Counted from the first letter of the stretch, positions 49,150 to 60,978 are shown. The stretch is 64,000 nt of DNA from Sipunculus nudus (GCA_026874595.1 CM049318.1:62160250-62224249); one strand, 5' to 3'. Numbers and translations: made by a program. Notes: a model not told the origin generated them from the sequence alone.

Positions 49150-49400
49150 TGCTCGTTAGTTTAAATTATCCTGCAACGTCCTCTTTCAAAACCAAAATTC
49201 CATACATGTCTTCGGCCGGACATCCTTTGAGGGTGTGAGAGCCAGGCTTCCCTCGTTAATGTGCATTAATTGACACCATTCGTCTTCTGATATGGCCCCG
49301 GAGGTGTGTGAGAGGATGATTGATGGCCAACACATGCTGCACGTTGAAACACGGACTATATCACATGCATACACGCGCGTGTGTGAACGGAACTGAAAAA
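49150..49400. other. complex block with clustered homeodomain-type words
   Basis: A 250-bp island containing GCATTAATTGACACC (about 49263) and TGATTGATGG at 49317-49326, a PBX/HOX-like bipartite word. It directly precedes a (TA)n array. Motif matches alone are weak evidence. Confidence 0.3.
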
Positions 49401-49409
49401 TATCGTGAA

Positions 49410-49410
<1 letters not shown>

Positions 49411-49459
<49 letters not shown>
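49411..49459. repeat. (TA)n microsatellite, 49 bp
   Basis: Pure alternating A and T. Confidence 0.97.
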
Positions 49460-49462
<3 letters not shown>

Positions 49463-49953
49463 CTCCAACTACCTTGAATCAAAGTATACTATAGTCCTGC
49501 CTGCTATATATAGCAGATGCGCGTCTATATGCATATATAGAGGATTGTATGAAGTGTGTGTTGGGGGGGGGGGGCGCTTATATATATGCAGGCAGTAGTA
49601 GTATAAGTGTGCCTGGAATACCAGTTTAAATAACTCTCCCACGCAGAAGTATATAAAGAGAAGAAAACGGCACGAGAATGGAAAATCGGCGCTGTTATTA
49701 AATCCTGTATATTTAGCACGTTTATTATATCTTATTTCCCTATGGAACTATAGGTCGACCGATAAGAATCTACATTCTCTCCCTTATAAGAACCGCCCCT
49801 GTACCAGTATGACATTTAACAGAAATATGTATCTTTTAAAAAAAGTAGATGTGTGAAATCTTATATATATGCATGCATGCAAGAACATACTATATATGTA
49901 TAATATAAATATATATACATATATATATATCGAATTTCAGTTATACCCATGCA

Positions 49954-49954
<1 letters not shown>

Positions 49955-50018
<64 letters not shown>
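49955..50018. repeat. (TA)n microsatellite, 64 bp
   Basis: Pure alternating A and T; a shorter TA-rich run lies just to its left (49905-49931). Confidence 0.97.
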
Positions 50019-50020
<2 letters not shown>

Positions 50021-50687
50021 ATGGGTTCCTTTTGTTGTTCTCTGTGAGTGAGGATTTAGTAATTATCGTAAGCGTCTCACGTATGACTTGCATGGCATAC
50101 ATCACATGTATAAAATGCATGTCGCCAATTTGACACATGCATCAGTTTGACCTTTTTAATTACTCTTGCTATATATAGAAGCATGAGCAGGCGGATTTCG
50201 TATAACAACATTGAAATCAGCAATTTATTATTAATCAATAATTCCATTCAAAATAAGCACCGTCATCTATTGGTAATGGACATGCCACGGGATCAGCGAA
50301 TATGTGCAAGCGACAAATGTGTAGAGCCTATAGATGTAATTTTAGAGGTCTCTCATTAAGGATTTATACGTCCATGGCCTGTTTGTAGCATGCACTGTTT
50401 ATAATTGAATGAATATGAAGGCATTTCCATTGTCGATGTACACGAGTAGAGCGCATACGTATATGTCACTGCATGTCAAGCATTCTGCATTGGTGCATGT
50501 GGGTTCATTTTCTATATACACGGAACTCTACACAGGAATAAATTAGATGTCATAACTTACAGCCGTTATTATAAGACACTGAATTAACCAAATCTCTGAT
50601 GTTATATCAAGATTTCACCATGCATTTTGCCTGGTTAAAAAAGAAAACTTCAACTCCAGCATCAATCGCGACTGTACGTATACATGC

Positions 50688-50690
<3 letters not shown>

Positions 50691-50752
<62 letters not shown>
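50691..50752. repeat. (TA)n microsatellite, 62 bp
   Basis: Pure alternating A and T, directly after TACATGCATG. Confidence 0.97.
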
Positions 50753-50755
<3 letters not shown>

Positions 50756-50829
50756 CCCTGAAACCCCTCTGGTAAACTATTTTATTGACGTCATGCACCA
50801 GTTAACATTTGGGGTGAATAATTTTTCTT

Positions 50830-51012
50830 CATACATTTACTAAACCGCCTTTAGTAAATCTTGGTAGAAATGACCCTCAAATTTTAGGAAATACACGTGT
50901 TTCCTAGAATTTTCAGTAAATACGTGAAGTCCCTCATGAGTGAATTGGGAAAATATTTACTGAAAGGTTTAGGAAATACGTGTATTTACTGATTTCACAC
51001 ATTTACTGTAAC
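50830..51012. mobile_element. hairpin-rich repeat built of ATTTACTGAAA words
   Basis: CATTTACTAAACC with TTTAGTAAATC, TTAGGAAATACACGTGTTTC, TTTTCAGTAAATACGTGAAG, ATATTTACTGAAAGG, TTTAGGAAATACGTGTATTT and CACATTTACTGTAA recur in both orientations within 180 bp, so the whole segment can fold on itself. Probably a palindromic MITE; the right end abuts a (TA)n run at 51013-51039. Family unknown. Confidence 0.5.
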
Positions 51013-51134
51013 ATATATATATATATATATATATATATAGATCCGTCCTACCATGCAGTAAATATATAATACATAGAATAACTCTTTCGTGATATATAAT
51101 TGTTACATCCTATTGTTTTATTGATTTGTGTCAG

Positions 51135-51240
51135 AGATATTGGACTCCAGTCCGGACTTTTCAGAGATTCAAACTCGGACTTAAAGTCAGGATAAATTAG
51201 GCCAAGTCCGTCTCGAGTCCAGTAAAAAAAGTTCAGATTG
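51135..51240. repeat. GGACTCGAGTCC-type palindromic low-copy repeat
   Basis: GGACTCCAGTCCGGACTTTT, AACTCGGACTT, CAAGTCCGTCTCGAGTCCAG occur within 100 bp, and GGACTCGAGTTCC recurs near 51433. These self-complementary words form a degenerate repeat of the kind I recall scattered in other marine genomes. Confidence 0.45.
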
Positions 51241-51889
51241 AAATATCCATTTATGTAGTAACAGATTTTTAAAAAATGTCAAGATGGTATATATTTCAAG
51301 ATTTATACTATATACGTTATAGGAGCTTAACGTTATTTATACATTAAAATAAAAGAAAGCCTATGTAAAATATGGAAAAATACTTGATAATCTCGAATGC
51401 TTTTAATACAGATATTTTAATTGTACGTGTTTTGGACTCGAGTTCCAAATGACTATTGTTATAAATGTATTCATTCCTAAAAGACTCTTATAATAATGGA
51501 TTCATGCATGCACTCATGGACATTTATTTCTAATATTAAAACATTACGCCTTCCTGAGTTTTTGAACCGTTTTATCTTGAATATAATGGGGTAACCATTC
51601 CGGTCTCGTCTCTGTTGTCGTGCATTTGAATAAGTATAACCAGTATTTTCTATTTTGTTATTGTGTATACGGTTTCCATGGTTGCATGTGTATATATGCA
51701 TTTCATTTACAGAATCTTGTTGAATTCGCCGATCATAAAATTTGACAACCCCATGCAGTTGTGACAAAATACAGATGAGTTTAGTTATTGTAATTAGCTG
51801 TTGTTATTAATTAATTCTTAATATATATATTTCAAGTTCCCAATAACATTTTGCTGATTGGATTATGTATGTATAAAAATATGGGTTAC

Positions 51890-52080
51890 AGTATAAAAGA
51901 CTACAATCATGCACTTGATAATAAATCATGCGATATTTATGGGCCAAAGCATGCAAGGGTATCCCTATTTTCAGCAGATTTTACACGCCGGATCGAATTA
52001 AGGCTGGCACAAGGGCGAGCCCTAATATGCATATTCATGAGATCATATGCATGACTCATCCCTTCCATTCAACTGATTAG
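51890..52080. other. complex block with POU-type word
   Basis: Contains ATGCATATTCAT at 52027-52038, a good match to a POU homeodomain octamer-type site, and AATAAATCATGCGATATTTATGGG upstream in two pieces (about 51921-51944). The 67-codon frame across it is unrecognised. Confidence 0.25.
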
Positions 52081-52347
52081 TATAAAGGGGTGACTTAAGT
52101 GACTGTGATGTCTTAGTCAAGAGTGAACAGGGAAATTTTGTTGTCATTAACTGTGTCATGTCATGTTTTATTAAGGCTGCATGCACGCGGGTGAATATGT
52201 ATATCCATTGAACTGAATATTCTCACTTTTGACCTCAAATGACTTGACTTTTTGACAAGGATTGGCGAAGAACGAATGCATATGACGAATAAGCATATAC
52301 ATGTATAGCAAATGATTTATATATTGGTTGGTATTCTGGTACCAGGT

Positions 52348-52424
52348 TCAGGCTTCCCCGACGGTAATTTTAATTAAGACCTTAATAATATTTCAAATTA
52401 CCGTTATGTGGAGGCGAAACCTGA
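52348..52424. mobile_element. short hairpin MITE-like element
   Basis: Left arm TCAGGCTTCCCCGACGGTAA at 52348 and the inverse of the right arm (52395-52424, CAGGTTTCGCCTCCACATAA then CGGTAATTT) are similar inverted copies around a 24-bp AT spacer. A G run of about 12 follows at 52430. Confidence 0.5.
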
Positions 52425-52959
52425 CATGTCGGGGGGGGGGGGGTTACGTTGTGGTATATATATACTAGTATACACAGGTTGTGACAAACATCAATGAGTA
52501 AAACTGTCCATATACACTTTATCAACATCTGATTCTTCTCTTGTGCTTACATGAAAGATTTTATAATGTAGTTCAAGTGTTGCTGCAAGCGGAATCTATT
52601 TTCAAGAATAATTCAATAGGCTATAGGTGTATGGCACTGCATATTGAACATATATATATAGCTTTGTGGTTTTATAGAGTAATGTGTCGCTTATACAAAT
52701 ATTCAGGTTTCTTGCACATGACGTAGCTTGTCGTTAAGACATTATAATATTATACGTTAATATCTGAGGTTCTATCGAATCAATCATTTTAACGAAGAAT
52801 CATTTTAAAATTCTATGCCTCCACATCGCGAGGCTAAATGTGTTCTACATATATTTTCCAGTTATTCAAGTACATTCACATTATTTTTAAGTATGCATAT
52901 GCATATGCATATGAAAGTATACAAGTACAAACACGTTGACACCTAAAAGGGTGTGTTCA

Positions 52960-53310
52960 CTATATGAAAGCCTGCATAGATGATGGAAAATCGAGAACGT
53001 TGGACCTCACACGTACGCTGTGTCTCCGGTTCGTGATGTTGCCAGCGTTTGGCAGAGTGTAGCCCAGACGCAGCGCCTTATCAGCCGCATACATAAAATT
53101 GAGATCAAACGCTGAAGCAAACAATGGTTTCATTAATCCGGGCTTCGATCAACAGATTTACCTGAGTACCGTAAACACTCTCGTAGATTTCTGTCGTAAA
53201 GATGCCAATAATCATCGCAAATGTCTGTGGGCCAGACAAACGGCGAGATAATACGTGACCCCTCACCGCGGACAACGGAGAAAGTCCTATGAAAGCCCGA
53301 TTGAAACCAG
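52960..53310. other. complex block with clustered factor-binding words, candidate enhancer
   Basis: 350 bp of CpG-containing unique sequence. Within about 170 bp it holds CTTATC (GATA type, 53077-53082), GATCAAA (TCF/LEF type, 53103-53109), AACAATGG (SOX type, 53120-53127), TAATCC (OTX/bicoid type, 53135-53140) and a second AGATAA (about 53246). No long frame. This density of distinct motifs in a non-repetitive island is what makes it the best enhancer candidate here; activity is inference. Confidence 0.35.
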
Positions 53311-54369
53311 CATATATTTAATCAGAATATTTTACTACGATTGAGTCCGTGGAATTGTGTTATATTTATGAATCACGCAAAAATACACACATATGAAATA
53401 AACAATTTACATGTTAAAATGAGGCCATACAATCTTTTCAATTTGAAAACAAAATTGAATTGAAAATTGTGGAAAGAATAAAAGGTTTTAACCCCCAAAT
53501 TGTTTTCCAATTAATTATTTATATTCTATCGTGGAATAACAATAGTTATAATAATAAGAAGAAAAATAATAATTATAAAAATAAAGCAAATTGGAATTCA
53601 AAGTGTGCTTAAACGCAGTTAAAGTGTTCTCATGCTAAAGAAAACAATAGTCTATTTCACTCTATCCTTTGCTTTATATGATTATATTTGAAGTTATGAT
53701 ATGTGTATTCCTTTTTTTTAAAGGAATGCATATTACCTATATATATATGTGTGTGTATATATAAGGGGGGAAGTTTGTGCATGTATAAGAGAGAAACACA
53801 CACACAGACATAGTGAAGTACCTTTGAAAGTCAAAGTTCCATTACATGTTACTCACAGTTTTACTGTACATTTATGTGCCCATTGCATACAGACCATGTT
53901 TATTATTTTAATGAACAGCATGTAAATATATATATACACGATGATATATATCTGTCATTCTTCTTTATATAACTTTAGAAAGAATGAGAAGGCTTTTCAG
54001 GGAAGTGAGAACTGAATGACCAAGGGCGATACATTACGTATATACTTGGTTTATAGTTTTACCTGAGTAAAATAAAAATTCATAATATTGTTTTTTTAAA
54101 TACCTTTGCGATAAAATGAAATAAGTCATATTGGTAAAATTAAGTCATTTGCTAAATAAAGAACCAAGGATCGAAACACCTGTATATAGATGTATATACC
54201 ACGCATTTTCCAACATCATCTGTTTTAACATCTTCTCGCAGTCTTTGCGCTGCCAGAGGCAAACCTTTTTTTTTCTTTGCTCTTACAGATATAGACAAAG
54301 CGACGATGACATACAAATGGCACCATATAGATGTAATATTTCATTTCGTGGACAGGAAATTACATCACA

Positions 54370-54640
54370 GTCGACTTGACAAAGAGCGGACGGAGCGGGC
54401 CCTGATTAATCAATGGGCTCACTGGAAGCGACGCCGCATGCGAACCCTTAATGTCAGCTAAATCTCCAGCTGTCACCAGACACACTGGCGGATCAATAAG
54501 GAGCGGTCACGTGACCTGTCCACACAGAAGGGGTCCCCTATCGTCACCGGCCGCGAGCCCTCAGCCACAAAGGCCGGGCCGAGCCGCTTCAAATGAACAG
54601 TGTATTATTGTCAGTTCCATTTGGCGGGAACACTTGCGCT
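54370..54640. other. GC-rich complex block with palindromic motifs, candidate enhancer
   Basis: 270 bp, sharply GC-rich against its flanks. It contains TGATTAATCA (54403-54412, a perfect palindrome of homeodomain type), CAGCTG (54467-54472), GTCACGTGAC (54506-54515, E-box) and ACAAAGG (about 54567-54573, SOX/TCF type). The 63-codon frame across it has no recognised domain. Confidence 0.35.
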
Positions 54641-54788
54641 AGTTTTATTTATACACAAAGTGACTGCTGGTAAATTGACACGTCGGCTGTAACAGTGTGC
54701 AAACAAAAATGCTATTGTGTCTGCACATGTATAGGTCTATGTGGAGGGGCAGACGCAACCTTTGTCTGCCGCTTATATATATATACAG

Positions 54789-54790
<2 letters not shown>

Positions 54791-54853
<63 letters not shown>
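54791..54853. repeat. (TA)n microsatellite, 63 bp
   Basis: Pure alternating A and T, preceded by a shorter TA run at about 54774-54785. Confidence 0.97.
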
Positions 54854-54856
<3 letters not shown>

Positions 54857-55760
54857 TTATGAACAATTTAATTTTCAATGAATGCTCATACAATTTCTGT
54901 CCGAAATAAGCAATATCTTGTTTTAGTTTAGTTTAAACATATTCATATTCATTTAAACAGAATTACAAAATAGCCTGGTGGATAATATATGAACGGTCTC
55001 CGATCCATATACAACAATGGATGAATGTTACAAATAAGATAATAACAGAACATGCATGCAATAAACACAAACATGTGGTATGATATGATATATATTCTGA
55101 TACCAAATTCAGTATACATTAAGAAAATAGCAATATGAACAATTAAAAGAGCCTTATTTAACTATACAAGGAAACTGCGCATAAAACATTTTCAGAGAAA
55201 ACTCCATATGCATGCACTGTTCAAAATGAGAGTTGTTGCCAAAAATTTGCAGCTGGTATAATGTTGCGAGGAGAAACGTGATTTATGATATGTGCACATG
55301 CTAGGAATATAGTTTTATTACACACACAACATATCTAATTATTCGTAGCATTCAGATGAATCCAAAAGGCTCATTTATTGACACACTGGAATCATATAAT
55401 ATTTAAACGTTTGCCTACAAATACAATTTTTATCGCTCCTTGTTCTACGAAAAAAAATAGCCACCTATTTTACTGAACTTTATAAAATTTAGTAACCTTT
55501 TAATTAGATAAAAGATTGAATAAAATTATGTTGAAAGAGTTGACATACAGCCTTTTTTAATGTTACACTTTCTAGAAACACCAGTGAAGTATTATACATT
55601 GCTGTTTGATTAACATTCATGCAGTAAGCCAAATGGTTATATTCAATATCTAACCAAATGATCATGGTAGATATAGACAGTTACATGAATTAAAAATGAA
55701 GAAATTTATCCGTGTAAAACATTCATCTTATTAGCAGGCTATTAAAAATTAATTTCTACG
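54854..55760. other. AT-rich intergenic DNA, possible LINE 3' remnant at its start
   Basis: Minus-strand text across 54920-55010 (GGTCTC..., then CACCAGGCTATTTTGTAATT and TTTAAATGAATATGAATATG) vaguely resembles LINE 3' regions. No frame supports it, so nothing firm is called. Confidence 0.2.
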
Positions 55761-55770
55761 TATATATATA

Positions 55771-55822
<52 letters not shown>
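55761..55822. repeat. interrupted (TA)n microsatellite
   Basis: (TA)n broken by single G insertions near 55771 and 55805. Confidence 0.95.
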
Positions 55823-56027
55823 GGTAATTCTAAAAGAAATACTGTCAATACTCAATCGTCATTAGTAGTTTAGTGCATATTAATGTACAGTGAAACAGAG
55901 TAACATAATACAATCATTCCTTATTACAATTGGTCATCGTGTGTTTATTATCACGTGATTGTTATATTATGTATAGAATCCATTTGTAACTGTTGTATCA
56001 TGGCAAGTCAAACTTTATATATGTATG

Positions 56028-56033
<6 letters not shown>

Positions 56034-56069
<36 letters not shown>

Positions 56070-56127
56070 TATATGATGAAAATTGTTGGCAATCTTCATC
56101 TTTGTAGGCAGTTGTTTAAAAGGCAGT

Positions 56128-56192
<65 letters not shown>

Positions 56193-56312
56193 GCACCATT
56201 ATGGGCCGAAGAGTTTTTTTATCATATGTGTACAAAAAGTATACAAATTTACGTTGGAAATGAACTTAAAAAGTCACGTTGTATATATATTTTAGCAATC
56301 CTAAAGATATAT

Positions 56313-56381
<69 letters not shown>
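56034..56381. repeat. cluster of three (TA)n arrays
   Basis: Arrays at 56034-56067, 56132-56189 and 56314-56381, separated by 60-125 bp of unique sequence. Together they produce long Tyr-Ile pseudo-frames on both strands. Confidence 0.97.
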
Positions 56382-56387
<6 letters not shown>

Positions 56388-56943
56388 AATTTATATATAT
56401 AGTGTTATATATATATATATATCATATGTATTATATATGCAAGGGATTATACATGAAGCTTTGTAATTCCTAGTATATCTAATAATCTGTATAAAGAGCA
56501 ATATATTTTCCGTTTTTCTGCATTCATGGTCATACATAGAAAAACTATAATAGATAAGATATAGAAACTTTTTCTAAATTATATATGTTTTCATAGAAAT
56601 GCATTGGAAAATATTTTCAACATTGAATATATGTCAGGCATGGCTGGTTATGTAATTTAAATAATTGATATAATAAATGATTAAAATACATCCAATATAC
56701 TATCCTTGCATATCAGCCTGACATTCGTTATATATACGTGCAGGTGAATTTTGACATGCATCACTGTACCTATAGGATTATTTAAACTTAATACACAGGT
56801 GAACAAATGCTAAGATCAATATTTATATACTGATTTTGTTCATAAATGAACCATTAATTTGTATGAATTGTTAAGAATTTCGTCCATTCTGATATAACGT
56901 AAGCTGCAAATACTATATACTTGTTCAATGTGTTCAAGAGTGC

Positions 56944-57186
56944 ATGCATGTAGGTGGCCTGTACTTGCACCATGAAATTTTGGCTCGGGAATACCCAAAT
57001 GCCGCTGAAACGATGCTCTCTATTGAAGGAGGTAACATATGCACAGCATGCACCGCACAAAAGCGGCGGCATGATGAGGAACAAAGCGACCAGGAGTGTA
57101 AATCAAACGGAACTCAATATAGACAATTTGTGAAGGATCTATATCATAGATTATTTAGGATTTGTGGCACGCTTTATCGTCCATGA
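56944..57186 (+). other. unrecognised 80-codon open frame in a complex patch
   Basis: The frame starts at an ATG in a GCATGCATG-rich word and ends at 57186. It has mixed composition (QKRRHDEEQSDQECKSNGTQ in the middle, a CxxC pair before it) and sits in a patch less AT-rich than its flanks. I recognise no family, signal peptide or membrane segment, and a minus-strand frame overlaps it. It may be chance, a small gene or an exon fragment. Confidence 0.15.
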
Positions 57187-57885
57187 CTACATATTACTCT
57201 AAGGTATTTAAATAAAGAAATTTAAGACAGACAACGCCATTATTTTTGTTGACTCCAGCTTTCATAATGCTATAGAATGCTATAGTTTTCTGTTGAATAT
57301 GCAATGCTTCTATTGACATCGCAGCAAATATATATTTTCTTTATCCCGCATATATATGCATTTATTTATACAGGTAATTGTAACTATAGAGTCCGTTTCA
57401 CTCAGGCGTGCCGGCCAATTTTTTAGGTTAATTGTTTTGCTAAAGTATAAGTTAATATTAAACATATATAGTGGTCGAATTAAAGTACCCCTTTAATTAC
57501 TGTAATATATCCAGAAAGAAACAATACTTCTTAAAAATATAACTGCATGATATAAAATATGAGAAACTATTCCCTCTCATGATGATATATGTGGACTAAA
57601 GTATAACGCGAAGTCCCAGAAACTTAATATTTGGACAGATGTTGGCTGGGTATATATAATGTAGTTAATACCATACATATTATATATAAAATATACTGAC
57701 GCCATCCAGCATGCATGATAAAGTATCCATGCAGAATGTTACAAAGAAGAAAATTTCTATATATATATATATATCATTCTATGAGTGCATGCTCGTCTAG
57801 TTATGCATGTTTCCCTGTAAATTTGGAAAGAAATGTTTCATAATTCTCACAAAAACGATACACGAGCGCCTCTATGAATCAGGTG

Positions 57886-57887
<2 letters not shown>

Positions 57888-57951
<64 letters not shown>
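57888..57951. repeat. (TA)n microsatellite, 64 bp
   Basis: Pure alternating A and T; a second short run lies at 58015-58039. Confidence 0.97.
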
Positions 57952-57960
<9 letters not shown>

Positions 57961-58629
57961 ATGATCTTCCAATGCATGCATACAGCTTTGGATGAAAAAG
58001 AGAGAAAAAAAAAGATATATATATATATATATATATATTCGTCTATATACGTTATCCCCGTGACATATGCCGACTGTATACATTTTATACTGAATGTCCG
58101 ATTTATATATACCGATAAACACCGACAACTTTGTTAGATCGACTGAGGGACAAATATATTCAATTTGTAGCCCCCCCCCCCCCACCCTCCTTCCAAAGGG
58201 ACTGAAAATTAAAAGCAAATGAATATGAAAATTTCTATCTATTCTTAAATCCATGCAATCGTAAGTAACCTGTCCCAGTTTTGACCAAGAATAGCGTGTT
58301 AAATTATTTTTTTCGACGTTGAAGTAAACGATAATGGAAAAATATTGTATTATACGCAGAAAGTAGTTTATAGGTAGAAATTAATGGTTTTATATACCTT
58401 GAATGCATGTAAGTTGATTTTATTCTTCTTTTTTAACTCATTAATTAAGTTTATCCTTGCTTATTTTATAAAATTCATATACATTAATTTTTTTGTCTGT
58501 TTTAATCGATAGTAATATTAAATATATATTTATAAATTGATGTGTAATTATTTTCAATATCATTGCATGAACAACGGCGGATTGGCCCGTGCCATGTTGA
58601 AACCTATCAACAAACATTATATATAGGGA

Positions 58630-58735
58630 TCGGTAAATGGGCCAGACCCATCATATAAGATGGGTCTGAACCAATAAGTGTTATCGGTTATTGGGTCTGA
58701 CCCACCTCGCCAATGGTTATTGGGTTTAACGATTC
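58630..58735. repeat. inverted-repeat cluster of GGGTCTGACCCA words
   Basis: TGGGCCAGACCCATC at 58639 is followed after ATATAA by GATGGGTCTGAACCA, a 15-bp imperfect hairpin. GTTATTGGGTCTGACCCACC and GGTTATTGGGTTTAAC follow. The GGTTATTGGG core recalls the family 2 MITE at 25.5 kb but the rest differs, so this may be a related or independent palindromic element. Confidence 0.45.
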
Positions 58736-58759
58736 TTAAGATGAGCCAAATCGGAATTA

Positions 58760-60094
58760 TTATATACATATCCTGATTGTATTCCCGGGTATAAACTGTA
58801 TATACCCGGGGTTTAAAATGGGCTATATATAGACCAGATTATACCCTGGGGTCTAATTTTAAATGCAGTCCGTCCCCCCCCCCCCCCCCATGCTAGATTC
58901 TACCCATATTGCTTTTAATATCCGTGCTTTATACCTTGAAAGAATTGTAGTTTTTACAAAATGACTGACCTTTTTCCGATCTTTTATTAATTTAGTGTAA
59001 TTAGCGAGTGCGGGTGGATGACATCTTAGGCGATAGGTATAAGAGTGTTTGAATCCCGTTACTATACATATCGGTATAATGTCTATGAAATCTCTGGAAT
59101 TATCGACTGATATGAGACTGATTAAATTTCAAACCGACCAAGAATATCAAATGCATCTCCTAATCTGTCATTATATTAGTTTCTGTGATTCGGGTGGGGT
59201 ATAAACTGAACTGCATGAAGGGGTATAAAATATATAGACAATATATGCCATGAATAATATACCCCGGGGTAAATCCTGGCCTAGGCTATAAAATAGACCA
59301 GGTGTAGCGATTTCAGATTACTCCCCCCCCCCCATTCAGATTACTACCGGTAACTAGAAACCGCTTTCAGATCACCCCCTCCAATATCAGATTACCCCCT
59401 CCCCCCCAAAAAAATAATATGCATATTTACTTATGATTATTTAGATATATTTAGCTTCGGTAACCTGACAACAAACACAACAATAACTATTACTACTACT
59501 ACTATTTATAATAATAACAATAGTAAAATTAACGATGATGATGATTACTATTATTAAATTTTCATTATCCCTGCAGTAAAAAAGGTACAAAACATACTGT
59601 CTCCGATTATTTCTCGGACCGACAAATATGCCAGTACTATAATACGATCCGTCTATAAGATGAGCATTAAAAAATCTTAAAAAGTCTTAAAATCAAGTAA
59701 TTGTGACCAAAACCTGATCGAGTGAGGAGACCCATATAAGATACACCTCAAGTTAATTAAGGAGGGTTGTGAGTAACGTTTTTGAGATAATACGTGTTAT
59801 GAAGTGGTTACGGGCAGAGAGGAACATCTACGGCCCGACGGAGCTGACCACTTTATTACCAGCCAGCTGAGAGTGAATGGTGAGCTCCTACTTACACAAA
59901 AAGTAATTATATTAGCTTGATCAGCGAGGGGGGTAATCTGAACAGTAGGGGGGTAACCTGAAATCAGTTTCAGGCTACCCCCGGGGGTAATCTGAAATCG
60001 ATTTCAAATTACCGGGGGATAACCTGAAAGGGGGAGGGGATATTCTGAAGTCTTTATACCGGGAGTAAACTGGGCAGGGGGTATAATCTGGCCT
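58760..60094. mobile_element. non-autonomous TIR DNA element, family 1 copy 3, split by a nested insertion
   Basis: Same orientation as 24059-24770. Shared blocks: CCTGATTGTATTCCCGGGTA (58770), TTGTAGTTTTTACAAAATGA (about 58947), GGCGATAGGTAT (59030), TTTCTGTGATTCGGGTGGGG (about 59179) and ATACCCCGGGGTAAATCCTG (about 59259). It breaks off at about 59302 and resumes at about 60051 with TATACCGGGAGTAAACTGGG. The right end GGGTATAATCTGGCCTGTTA then CACCGG is the exact inverse of the left end of copy 1 at 6288. A partial duplicate of this terminus follows to about 60145. The left terminus is not clear. Confidence 0.7.
59303..60050. mobile_element. nested TIR element with TTTCAGRTTACCCCC arrays
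   Basis: Inserted inside family 1 copy 3. The left end carries repeated TTTCAGATTACTCCCCC, ATTCAGATTAC, TTTCAGATCACCCCC and ATCAGATTACCCCC words (59310-59405). The right end carries their inverses, GGGGGTAATCTGAA, GGGGGTAACCTGAAATC and again TTTCAAATTACC (59930-60040). So the termini are arrays of a ~17-bp motif in opposite orientation. The ~520-bp interior has triplet-rich AT sequence and no domain-bearing frame. Family unknown; target duplication unclear. Confidence 0.65.
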
Positions 60095-60565
60095 GTTACA
60101 CCGGATATTAATTGGGCAGGGGTATAATCTTGCCAGTTACACCAGATCATATATTTTCTGTGTATAGGTGAATATTTACCTGCATTTTACCAGTCTAGAG
60201 AACATGATTTTTTAGTTTCATTTTTTAGTTTTAGGAAATCTGAGGTAGGATATAGTTCATTACCCTTTAAAAGGAATCAGAGAATTGAAATTGACTGGTA
60301 TGGCCGTGACCTGAATATGCCACTTCTGACACATCACTGAAACTTACACGTGAAGTTACATCTAACGTATTTGGAGAGAGAAATGTACATCTTTGTCATT
60401 TACATGACCCTGACCTATAAATGCCGCATCATGCAAGTTTACCAATGAAACTTTTGCAATAGTCACTCGGTCTAGCCCATAAAGGTATATATCCAGCATT
60501 CTGAAAGTAAAATTATCAACTTTTACAGCATGTCAGACAAAATCTGGGTTCCTGTACACAGGCCG

Positions 60566-60862
60566 AAATATAATATAATATAATATAATATAATATAATA
60601 TAATATAATATAATATAATATAATATAATATAATATAATATAATATAATATAATATAATATAATATAATATAATATAATATAATATAATATAATATAATA
60701 TAATATAATATAATATAATATAATATAATATAATATAATATAATATAATATAATATAATATAATATAATATAATATAATATAATATAATATAATATAATA
60801 TAATATAATATAATATAATATAATATAATATAATATAATATAATATAATATAATATAATATA
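60566..60862. repeat. (ATAAT)n pentanucleotide array, about 296 bp
   Basis: About 59 apparently perfect pentamer units, the longest simple repeat in the window. The 145-codon minus-strand frame of Tyr-Ile-Leu repeats is its translation. The right flank is shared with the array at 62431 (see next entries). Confidence 0.98.
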
Positions 60863-60960
60863 CATGGTGGCTATTTTGCCGGTACAGGTAAAACAGCCTA
60901 TTACATACAAATGTCTATGTGTAACCGATCCAATAAAGAAACCCACTAAAACTTTGTTTT
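60863..60960. repeat. family 4 flank of pentanucleotide array, copy A
   Basis: TTTTGCCGGTACAGGTAAAA, CAGCCTATTACATACAAATG, TCTATGTGTAACCGATCCAA, TAAAGAAACCCACTAA follow the array. The same text follows the array at 62552. The two loci are therefore copies of one interspersed element carrying or ending in a pentamer array. Confidence 0.7.
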
Positions 60961-60978
60961 TGTCATACATTTAATCGC

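Noticed and set aside
60533-60970. 145-codon minus-strand frame of Tyr/Ile/Leu repeats
   Set aside because: It is the translation of a pentanucleotide microsatellite, whose 15-bp cycle never makes a stop in that frame.
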